Positions 1-5,260 of a DNA stretch of 8,868 bases are shown piece after piece. Position 1 is the stretch's first letter, and each line of letters begins with the position of its first letter. Source of the DNA: JAQGMO01 sp050954505 (GTDB lineage: Bacteria; Pseudomonadota; Gammaproteobacteria; Burkholderiales; Burkholderiaceae_D); the NCBI GenBank assembly GCA_050954505.1, contig JBPBPY010000380.1, positions 1 through 8,868 of the forward strand, in the 5' to 3' direction. Under the pieces are notes generated by a model. The model searched no databases and was not told the DNA's origin. It saw only the letters and a list, made by a program, of their open reading frames with translations. Made by a program: the position numbers and the translations under genes.

Positions 1-379
1 CCTGCATTTCGATTACGACCCGCGCGGCGAAAAGACGGTCCAGCAACTGGTCGACGAAGTGCGCGGCCAGTATTCGGTCATGAAGCCGCCGGCATTCAAC
101 CGTTTCCAACACTCTTTCGGCCATATCTTTGCCGGCGGATATGCGGCAGGTTACTATAGCTACAAATGGGCCGAGGTCTTGTCGGCAGACGCCTATGGCG
201 CTTTCGAGGAAGCCCAGGCCAGTGGCGATGCGGCATTGCTGGCGGAAACCGGCCTGAAATTCCAGCGCGAGATCCTGGCCGTCGGCGGTTCGCGGCCGGC
301 GCTGGAGTCGTTCAAGGCATTCCGGGGCCGGGAGCCGAACATCGATGCACTGCTGCGCCATAGCGGCATGGCCGCCTGA
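1..379 (+). CDS. prlC: Oligopeptidase A (M3 family metallopeptidase), C-terminal fragment
   Basis: Only the last 125 codons are present; the reading frame is open from base 2 and the gene begins outside the window. The product is a cytoplasmic zinc endopeptidase of the thimet oligopeptidase (M3) family that degrades short peptides, including cleaved signal peptides. The visible part is the characteristic C-terminal helical segment: a MKPPAFNRFQHSFGHIF stretch followed by AGGYAAGYYSYKWAEV. In M3 enzymes this Gly/Tyr-rich loop and its tyrosines help bind substrate and stabilise the transition state. The HEXXH zinc motif would lie upstream of the window. The C-terminus (RHSGMAA) is intact and ends in TGA. 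It is followed after 69 bases by a secreted glutaredoxin-like gene on the same strand, and the two probably share a transcript. The identification is by family resemblance of the C-terminus and is firm. Confidence 0.93.
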   Translation, partial: LHFDYDPRGEKTVQQLVDEVRGQYSVMKPPAFNRFQHSFGHIFAGGYAAGYYSYKWAEVLSADAYGAFEEAQASGDAALLAETGLKFQREILAVGGSRPALESFKAFRGREPNIDALLRHSGMAA

Positions 380-448
380 GCATTGGTGGCTTGCCATGGG
401 CTTGCGTACCTTGACCCAATTTCACCCACCCTGCCTGGAGGACTTGTC

Positions 449-1078
449 ATGAAGCGTCAATCTGTTTTGGGAGCCGGCCTGGTGTCGCTGGTGATGTTGT
501 GTTGTGTCGGCAGCGCCCATGCACAGCTATATAAATGGATAGGCGTCGATGGCAAGGTCACCTACAGCGATGTGCCGCCACCGGTCACGGCCAAGCAGGT
601 GGAACGCAAGGCCATCAGCAACACCGGCGACACCGACACCAGTGACCTGCCGTTTGACCTGGCCAGTGCGGTCAAGGCCAGCCCGGTGACGCTGTACACC
701 TCGCCAAAATGCAGCCCTTGCCAGCAAGCCCGGGCGCTGCTGGTCACGCGCGGGGTGCCGTTTACCGAAAAGACCGTCAGCAGCAATGACGATATTGAAA
801 AGCTGCGCCAGGTCAGTGGCGATGCCCAGTTACCGTTTCTGCAGGTAGGCAGTGGCAAGCAACAAGGTTTTGCATCCGATGCCTGGACCGGCATGCTGAC
901 TGCCGCCGGTTACCCGGAAACCAGCATGTTGCCAAAAACATGGCGCCAGCCGCCGGCAACCGCCGCGGCGCCGCCCAAACCGGCGCCAGCCGGCACGGCG
1001 GCCGACAAGCAGGCACAGCGCGGCAGCGATGTGGCGCCAGCGCCAGCCGGCAATGCACCGCCCGGCTTCCGGTTTTGA
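449..1078 (+). CDS. Exported DUF4124 / glutaredoxin-like protein with CSPC motif
   Basis: This 209-residue protein has two recognisable parts. Residues 1-25 are a Sec signal peptide (MKRQ, hydrophobic core, cleavage after AHA). Residues 26-55 look like a DUF4124 segment (QLYKWIGVDGKVTYSDVPPP), common at the N-terminus of betaproteobacterial envelope proteins. Residues 78-165 are a thioredoxin-fold, glutaredoxin-like domain with a CSPC pair (Cys88, Cys91) and a cis-proline region QLPFLQV (Pro129). The tail from about 168 is rich in Pro and Ala and probably disordered. The expected location is the periplasm, where the CxxC pair could serve in thiol-disulfide exchange; the substrate is unknown. 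The ATG at 449 is chosen over an in-frame start at 383 because GGAGG at 437-441 is well placed and the signal peptide then begins correctly. It lies between prlC and holC with short gaps. The architecture is clear; the function is an inference. Confidence 0.85.
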   Translation: MKRQSVLGAGLVSLVMLCCVGSAHAQLYKWIGVDGKVTYSDVPPPVTAKQVERKAISNTGDTDTSDLPFDLASAVKASPVTLYTSPKCSPCQQARALLVTRGVPFTEKTVSSNDDIEKLRQVSGDAQLPFLQVGSGKQQGFASDAWTGMLTAAGYPETSMLPKTWRQPPATAAAPPKPAPAGTAADKQAQRGSDVAPAPAGNAPPGFRF

Positions 1079-1101
1079 ATCAGGAAAGCAGCATCGCGGC
1101 C

Positions 1102-1527
1102 ATGACCCGAATTGATTTTTACAGCGAAGTGCCGGACCGCATCCAGTATGCCTGCCGGGTCGTGCGCAAGGCGCTGGCAGCAAAGTCGCGTGTGGTGCTG
1201 TATTCGGACGATGCCAGCCAGCTGGCCGCGCTCGATGAAACGCTGTGGACTTTTTCCGAACTCGATTTTGTCCCCCATGTGCGTGCCGGTGATGCGCTGG
1301 CTGGCGTCACGCCGGTCATTCTCACCGGTGATGCGGAACTGGACTTGCCGCATCATGATGTGTTGATCAATCTCTCGTCGACGACGCCACCGAGTTTTGC
1401 GCGCTTCAAGCGCCTGCTTGAAATTGTCTCCACCGACCCGGCTGACGTCCAGGCGGGCCGCGAGCGCTATCGGTTTTACAAGCAGCGCGGTTATCCGCTT
1501 AGCCATTTCGTCGTCGAGCGGAGTTGA
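1102..1527 (+). CDS. holC: DNA polymerase III subunit chi
   Basis: This 141-residue protein is close to the 147 residues of E. coli chi. Chi belongs to the clamp-loader complex and links it, through psi, to single-stranded-DNA-binding protein during replication. Recognisable family features are the N-terminal strand TRIDFYSEV, the RVVLYSDDASQLAALDETLW segment (residues 30-49) followed by FVPH, the DVLINLSSTTPP strand (86-97), and the C-terminal GRERYRFYKQRGYPLSH (119-135). The E. coli counterpart of that last element is RERYKAYRVAGFNL. ATG 1102 is chosen because the homologous region starts there and AGGAAAG lies about 13 bases upstream; longer in-frame readings back to 940 run through the preceding gene. 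In many proteobacteria holC lies next to pepA and valS; here it sits between a redox protein and a DUF2486-like gene, so the neighbourhood differs from the textbook order. Confidence 0.93.
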   Translation: MTRIDFYSEVPDRIQYACRVVRKALAAKSRVVLYSDDASQLAALDETLWTFSELDFVPHVRAGDALAGVTPVILTGDAELDLPHHDVLINLSSTTPPSFARFKRLLEIVSTDPADVQAGRERYRFYKQRGYPLSHFVVERS

Positions 1528-1584
1528 CGACGACAACGACCCAGGCAACCTTCCCATCATGCAGGCTTGACAAGCGGCGCCGAA

Positions 1585-2496
1585 ATGACACTGATCAAAC
1601 GTGATGCCGGCATTCCGGAACTGACAGATGTTCTCGCCAAAGACGAAGCCAGGACAGCCGCTGCCAAGTCGCGGCGCGCGACCAGTGCAGAGGACGACGA
1701 CATTCCTGTGGTGACGGAGCTTGCGTCTGCAGCACCGTCTCCACCACCGCTGCCCCCGCTTTCGACCTCGCTACCCGGTCACGCAAAAGTGTCATCGCCG
1801 TCTGAGCCGATGCCGACGGCAGCAGCCCAGTCTCCATCCGCTGCGCCATCCCTGATTTCCGCAAGGGTGCCGTCGCCACTGGCAACAGCGTCGATCGCCG
1901 TCACTGCGGCACCGGGCAAGCCGGGACAAACTGCCGGGCCGCTACCCGCCCTGGACCGCGACAACACACCGTTGTGGGGCGTGCCTTCTGCCAACAGCAA
2001 AACCGTCGAACCAGCGATTCCGGCCAGGGTGCCAGCCGTCCAACCGACGGCGCCTGCAACTTCCCGGCCCCCGGCCTCTGCCGCATCATTGCCTGCGGCG
2101 TCGCCTTCGCCACTTTCCACAACGTCGGCAGCGGCGGCTCGGCCAGCCAGCCCCTCGCCTTTGTCGACGACTGCGGCGATCGGGCTGGCCGCAGCAAAAG
2201 CTGCGCCGGTGCCGGCAACGCTCGATGCACTTGCCACGCACGCAGCGGTCAATTGGGACGATGAGGAATGGAACCGGCTAGAGCGGCGCATGCGCGAACG
2301 CATCCTCGGGCAATTGCTTGGACGCGTGGACTCGATGCTGGAGCACCGGGTCCGCGAAGTCCTGGCCGATGTCCTGACCGGTGCCGTGGCCGGCCTGGCT
2401 GCCGATATCAAGGAAGGTTTACAGCAAGGCATGGCAGACCTGGTGGCGCGCGCCGTCGCACAAGAAATCAGCCGTCTGCATCAGCCTAAAAACTAA
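1585..2496 (+). CDS. Pro/Ala/Ser-rich protein, DUF2486-like, function unknown
   Basis: This 303-residue protein has no known activity. A short N-terminal motif IPELTDVL (residues 10-17) recurs in variant form as IPVVTELA (40-47). Residues 48-215 are low complexity (Ala, Pro, Ser, Thr) and probably disordered; they contain the nonapeptide ASPSPLSTT twice (172-180 and 188-196). The C-terminal 80 residues are charged and predicted helical (WDDEEWNRLERRMRERILGQ onward), with a regular hydrophobic spacing that suggests an amphipathic or coiled-coil oligomerisation region. The IPxLT motif plus this C-terminal helix resemble Burkholderiales proteins annotated DUF2486 that, as I recall, occur near holC; that assignment is from memory. 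No signal peptide or membrane segment is seen. ATG 1585 is chosen; an in-frame TTG at 1567 would add six residues. It follows holC by 57 bases and probably ends the operon. Confidence 0.72.
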   Translation: MTLIKRDAGIPELTDVLAKDEARTAAAKSRRATSAEDDDIPVVTELASAAPSPPPLPPLSTSLPGHAKVSSPSEPMPTAAAQSPSAAPSLISARVPSPLATASIAVTAAPGKPGQTAGPLPALDRDNTPLWGVPSANSKTVEPAIPARVPAVQPTAPATSRPPASAASLPAASPSPLSTTSAAAARPASPSPLSTTAAIGLAAAKAAPVPATLDALATHAAVNWDDEEWNRLERRMRERILGQLLGRVDSMLEHRVREVLADVLTGAVAGLAADIKEGLQQGMADLVARAVAQEISRLHQPKN

Positions 2497-2515
2497 ATTT
2501 TGCTGGGCTTTTTTT
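2482..2515 (+). terminator. Weak candidate terminator after the DUF2486-like gene
   Basis: CAGCC overlapping the last codons can pair with GCTGG/GGCT at 2502-2509, and a run of seven T follows at 2509-2515. The stem is short and its loop long, so this is at best a marginal Rho-independent terminator. Its position directly after the last gene of the left block is the main argument for it. Confidence 0.3.
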
Positions 2516-2519
2516 GCGC

Positions 2520-2552
2520 TTATCGACAGATCCTTGGTTTTTTTGTCGATAA
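2520..2552. repeat. Perfect 9-bp inverted repeat in the dadA upstream region
   Basis: TTATCGACA at 2520-2528 is matched exactly by TGTCGATAA at 2544-2552, with a 15-base loop containing a T-run. The downstream flank is A-rich rather than T-rich, so it is not a typical forward terminator. It could be a regulator binding site upstream of dadA or part of the end of the previous transcript. The repeat is seen directly; its role is not known. Confidence 0.5.
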
Positions 2553-2661
2553 ATAAAATTAAAGGCGCCGTCTTTGCTTACCTAAGTAATTCATTCCTTT
2601 TTACAATCTTGCTATTGGCAAACGTCGGCATTGCTTGTCCATCGAGCTGGTTTCGGTATGC

Positions 2662-2696
2662 GCTGCAACAATGCCCTGGATTGAGGGCACTGCAGC
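2662..2696 (+). promoter_or_regulatory. Nested stem-loop in the dadA leader
   Basis: GCTGCA (2662-2667) pairs with TGCAGC (2691-2696). Inside this, TGCCCT (2672-2677) pairs with AGGGCA (2684-2689) around a six-base loop, separated by a small asymmetric internal loop. That gives twelve Watson-Crick pairs in 35 bases, ending 35 bases before the Shine-Dalgarno sequence of dadA (GGGAGA, 2731-2736). If the dadA promoter lies upstream, this would be a structured 5' leader element. There is no U-run after it, so it is not an obvious attenuator. Confidence 0.4.
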
Positions 2697-2741
2697 CAGC
2701 ACAAGACGAATGCCCACCATAATCGCAACTGGGAGAGCAGG

Positions 2742-4064
2742 ATGAAGGTTATCGTATTGGGTTCCGGCATTATCGGCACTGCCTCGGCATGGTTCCTGAA
2801 CCAGGCCGGCCATGAGGTCAGCGTCATCGAGCGCCAGCCCGGCGCTGCCCAGGAAACCAGTTTTGCCAATGGCTGCCAGATTTCGGTTTCCCATGCCGAA
2901 CCTTGGGCCAATCCATCGGCGCCGATGAAGGTCTTGAAGTGGCTGGGGCAGGAAGATGCGCCGCTGTTGTTCCGTTTGCGCCCCGAACTGCTGCAATGGC
3001 AATGGGGTTTGAAGTTCCTGCGCGAATGCACACCCGCGCGCACGGCACACAACATCCGCCAGATCGTCGCCTTGTGTGAATACAGCCGCCAGACCCTGAT
3101 GTCGGTGCGCGCCCAGACCGGGATTGACTACGATTGCGAAACTCGTGGCATCCTGCATTTCTACACTGACCAGAAGGAATTCGATCAATCGCTGCCGGCA
3201 GCAAAATTGATGCGTGAACTTGGCTGCCAACGCGATTCGATTGGTGCCGATGAAGTCGTGCGCATCGAACCGGCCCTGGCTTCGATTCGTAACAAGATCG
3301 TTGGCGGCGACTTCACTGCCACCGATGAATCCGGCGACGTCTACAAGTTCACCAGCGGCCTGGCCGCCCGTGCCGAACAGGCCGGCGTCAATTTCCAGTA
3401 CAGCACCACCGTCACCCGCCTGCTGACCGAAGGCAGCGGCGCTGCAGCGCGCATCACTGGCGTCGAAGTCATCGACGCCGAAGGCCGCCACAAGATCCTG
3501 CGCGCCGACGCCTTTGTCCTCGCCATGGGCAGCTTTTCCACGCAATTGGTCAAGCCGCTGGGCATTGACCTGATGATCTATCCGGGCAAGGGGTATTCCG
3601 CCACCTATGCCATCACCGATCCTGACGCCGCACCCGTGGTTTCGCTGACCGACGACGGCTACAAGCTGGTGGTCTCGCGCTTGGGTGACCGACTGCGGGT
3701 GGCCGGCACCTGCGAGCTCAACGGCTATGGCCGCGACCTCAACCAGACCCGCTGCGATGCCATTACCCGGCGCACCCGCGAGCTGTTCCCCACCGCCTGC
3801 GATTACGACAATCCGACTTACTGGACCGGTCTGCGGCCGCTGACGCCGTCGAACATTCCCTATGTCGGCAAGACCAGGATCAGCAACCTGTTTCTCAACA
3901 CCGGTCATGGCACGCTGGGCTGGACCATGGGTTGCGGCTCAGGGCGCGCCATCGCGGAAATCGTTTCCGGCCGCGTGCCGGAAATCGATTTCCAGTTCAG
4001 CGGCTTCGACAAAAATGGCAGCAGCGGCATGGCAAGCATAAGGCCCGCCCGAGCCCGGGCCTGA
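2742..4064 (+). CDS. dadA: D-amino acid dehydrogenase (small subunit type)
   Basis: This 440-residue FAD enzyme oxidises D-amino acids, typically D-alanine, to 2-oxo acids and ammonia and passes electrons to the respiratory chain at the inner membrane. It aligns throughout with E. coli DadA (432 residues). The FAD-binding GSGIIG lies at residues 7-12 with an acidic strand end at Glu30, PGKGYS in the middle, WTGLRPLTP, and the C-terminal NTGHGTLGWTMGCGSG signature (386-401). One deviation is NGCQIS after the first helix, where E. coli has NAGQIS. GGGAGA at 2731-2736 precedes the ATG. The C-terminal tail (from about residue 425, ending RPARARA) has no counterpart in E. coli and runs into a degenerate 12-bp repeat over the stop codon. 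No dadX racemase is adjacent; instead the convergent neighbour is an Lrp-family gene, as expected if the enzyme is induced by amino acids. Confidence 0.94.
   Translation: MKVIVLGSGIIGTASAWFLNQAGHEVSVIERQPGAAQETSFANGCQISVSHAEPWANPSAPMKVLKWLGQEDAPLLFRLRPELLQWQWGLKFLRECTPARTAHNIRQIVALCEYSRQTLMSVRAQTGIDYDCETRGILHFYTDQKEFDQSLPAAKLMRELGCQRDSIGADEVVRIEPALASIRNKIVGGDFTATDESGDVYKFTSGLAARAEQAGVNFQYSTTVTRLLTEGSGAAARITGVEVIDAEGRHKILRADAFVLAMGSFSTQLVKPLGIDLMIYPGKGYSATYAITDPDAAPVVSLTDDGYKLVVSRLGDRLRVAGTCELNGYGRDLNQTRCDAITRRTRELFPTACDYDNPTYWTGLRPLTPSNIPYVGKTRISNLFLNTGHGTLGWTMGCGSGRAIAEIVSGRVPEIDFQFSGFDKNGSSGMASIRPARARA
4041..4062 (+). repeat. Perfect 7-bp hairpin at the dadA stop codon
   Basis: AGGCCCG (4041-4047) and CGGGCCT (4056-4062) are exact inverted copies around an eight-base loop. 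The right arm ends on the first base of the TGA stop codon. No T-run follows. It may slow 3' exonuclease decay or aid termination, but neither is shown by the sequence. Confidence 0.45.
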
Positions 4065-4132
4065 GGTTCAAGTTGAGGTTCAAGCCAGGGCTCAGGCTGA
4101 GGTTCAAGCTGAAGCTCAAGCTGAAAAGCAGC
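4061..4132 (+). repeat. Degenerate 12-bp tandem repeat, six units, across the dadA stop
   Basis: Six consecutive 12-base units can be read. Units 1, 2 and 4 are CTGAGGTTCAAG, TTGAGGTTCAAG and CTGAGGTTCAAG; unit 5 is CTGAAGCTCAAG; units 3 (CCAGGGCTCAGG) and 6 (CTGAAAAGCAGC) are diverged. The first unit contains the dadA stop codon. Twelve-base units preserve reading frame, so expansion or contraction would not shift a frame passing through them. Both strands are open across the array in some frames, but the resulting low-complexity peptides are not credible genes. Confidence 0.7.
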
Positions 4133-4162
4133 GCAGCAGCCTTGGTCCACCCAGGCAAACGT

Positions 4163-4192
4163 CCAGCGCCCGCCGAGTGAGACGGGCGCTGG
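4163..4192. repeat. Perfect 10-bp inverted repeat between dadA and the Lrp-type gene
   Basis: CCAGCGCCCG (4163-4172) and CGGGCGCTGG (4183-4192) are exact inverted copies with a ten-base loop. It lies between two convergent genes, so it is a candidate bidirectional termination or mRNA-end structure. No T-run follows on either side, so factor-independent termination is not supported. Confidence 0.55.
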
Positions 4193-4236
4193 TGCCGGCA
4201 CAGCGACGTTGGCGGCACGACTGCATTGTGCCGGCA
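4193..4236. repeat. Perfect 10-bp inverted repeat built from two TGCCGGCA palindromes
   Basis: TGCCGGCACA (4193-4202) and TGTGCCGGCA (4227-4236) are exact inverted copies 24 bases apart. Each arm contains the 8-bp self-complementary sequence TGCCGGCA. It starts on the base after the preceding 10-bp hairpin, making a compact double-hairpin block. Confidence 0.5.
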
Positions 4237-4259
4237 ATCGTGTCCATTGCAATCCACTC

Positions 4260-4284
4260 TGCTGCTGCAGCAGTAGCAGCAGCA
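4260..4284. repeat. CTG/CAG triplet inverted repeat
   Basis: TGCTGCTG (4260-4267) pairs with CAGCAGCA (4277-4284). The centre also holds the palindrome CTGCTGCAGCAG. It is a short triplet-repeat foldback, the third inverted repeat in this 265-base convergent gap. Confidence 0.45.
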
Positions 4285-4328
4285 ACATCAAAACATCGGT
4301 CGTGAAACCGTGACATTGCACACGCAAA

Positions 4329-4868
4329 TCACTTCGCTTGCCGCCCTCCCCGCTTTGGCAGACGCACGTCGGTGGCAACTGCCTTTTCGTCGAAATTAAT
4401 CCGGGTAACGAACTTCGCCTGCTTCATTGGAAAACGCGACTGGAAGTGCCGTACATTTCCGGAGCCGGAAATCACGCGCCGCACGAACTGGTAATAGGCA
4501 TCCATGTCGACGACATGGACAACCAGGAAATAGTCGTAGTCGCCTGAAACGAAATAACACTGCATGACCTCCGCCTCGCGCCCCATGCGCGCTTCGAATT
4601 CCAGCATCAATTCGTCGGCCTGGTTGTTGAGCGACACCTCCAGGAACGCCAGCATGCCGTAGCCAAGCGAGAACGGATCGACCAGCGCCACGTCTGCACT
4701 GATGATGCCGGCCTCGCGCAAGTCGCGGATGCGGCGCAGGCAGGTCGGTTGCGAAACATGCACCTTGTCAGCCAATTCACGCGTGGGCATTTGATTGTTC
4801 TTTTGCAGCAGGTTCAAGATCTTGCGATCCACCCGGTCAAGGACATGGAGTTTGGGCGTTGTAGGCAT
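4329..4868 (-). CDS. Lrp/AsnC-family transcriptional regulator
   Basis: This 179-residue protein has the two-part architecture of feast/famine regulators. Residues 9-55 form the winged helix-turn-helix (LDRVDRKILNLLQ, then TRELADKVHVSQPTCLRRIRDL); residues 68-150 form the RAM ligand-binding domain, with the typical GDYDYFLVVHV strand at 109-119. Such proteins form octamers or similar oligomers, bind amino acids and bend promoter DNA. The start is placed at 4868 (MPTTPKLHV) because the family homology begins there; the open frame extends 57 codons upstream through intergenic-looking sequence. The Shine-Dalgarno sequence is weak. The gene is convergent with dadA and divergent from a branched-chain amino acid binding protein. 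In pseudomonads an Lrp-type DadR controls dadA, so control of dadA here is a reasonable inference, as are autoregulation and control of the divergent gene. The true ligand is unknown. Confidence 0.9.
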   Translation of the reverse strand: MPTTPKLHVLDRVDRKILNLLQKNNQMPTRELADKVHVSQPTCLRRIRDLREAGIISADVALVDPFSLGYGMLAFLEVSLNNQADELMLEFEARMGREAEVMQCYFVSGDYDYFLVVHVVDMDAYYQFVRRVISGSGNVRHFQSRFPMKQAKFVTRINFDEKAVATDVRLPKRGGRQAK

Positions 4869-5260
4869 GAATGAACCTGGTAAAAAACAAGGGGAAGAGA
4901 CAAGGGCGAACTGGCCCGGGAGAATATCGACGGCGTGCATTGTATTGTGAAACCTGTCAAGCAGCCCAGAAGCAATGCCAAGCAAGCAATGTAAAAACCC
5001 CGAGGCACGAACAACAAATTTGCCGAGCGTGCAAAGCAAGCAGATTTTTTACAGTGAATAGATGATTTTTTGCAAACAGTTGCTCAATAAAACGGCAGTC
5101 ATCATGCTGAAATGCAAATATGTTTGTAAAAAAGTGCTTAAATTGCCAACCAGCCCTTGGTATATCTTTTGGTTCTAAGGTAATGTGCATGCTGGTGTAA
5201 ATCATCAAACTGTGAGTGTTGCAGCAACCATGCCGTTTTTCAATCATCAGGAGAATTAAT
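4869..5260. promoter_or_regulatory. Divergent regulatory region between the Lrp-type gene and the binding-protein gene
   Basis: This 392-base gap holds no credible gene. It contains several AAGCA/AAGCAATG copies (for example 4970-4977 and 4984-4991), A/T-rich tracts from 5043 to 5140, and two direct repeats described separately. A weak promoter-like pair for the binding-protein gene is TTGGTA (5157-5162) with TAATGT (5181-5186), 18 bases apart. For the regulator, TACAAT on the minus strand (4944-4939) resembles a -10 box but lacks a good -35. AGGAG at 5249-5253 is the Shine-Dalgarno sequence of the binding-protein gene. Promoter positions are tentative. Confidence 0.5.
5043..5074. repeat. Two GATTTTTTRCA direct repeats 21 bp apart, possible Lrp-type operator
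   Basis: GATTTTTTACA (5043-5053) and GATTTTTTGCA (5064-5074) share ten of eleven bases with a start-to-start distance of 21 bases, that is two helical turns. Phased A/T tracts on one DNA face are the kind of target Lrp-family oligomers wrap. The repeats are seen directly; the binding is an inference. Confidence 0.45.

Noticed and set aside
910..1560. 216-codon minus-strand frame over the DUF4124 gene and holC
   Set aside because: It overlaps two recognisable + strand genes and its translation resembles no family I know.
1779..2432. 217-codon minus-strand frame within the Pro/Ala/Ser-rich gene
   Set aside because: Low-complexity mirror of the + strand gene; no motif or ribosome binding site.
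2601..3908. 435-codon open frame on the minus strand
   Set aside because: It lies antisense across dadA, which has full family homology on the + strand. Long antisense frames are expected in GC-rich codon-biased genes.
4061..4132. CRISPR-like repeat array
   Set aside because: Units are 12 bases, directly abutting and degenerate, with no spacers and no cas genes.
3905..4378. Minus-strand frame encoding Leu/Glu/Pro/Gln repeats
   Set aside because: The peptide repeat is the 12-bp DNA repeat read in another frame; it overlaps the ends of dadA and the Lrp-type gene.
4329..5039. Longer 236-residue form of the Lrp-type regulator
   Set aside because: The extra 57 residues precede the family homology and have no domain; the start at 4868 gives a normal family layout.
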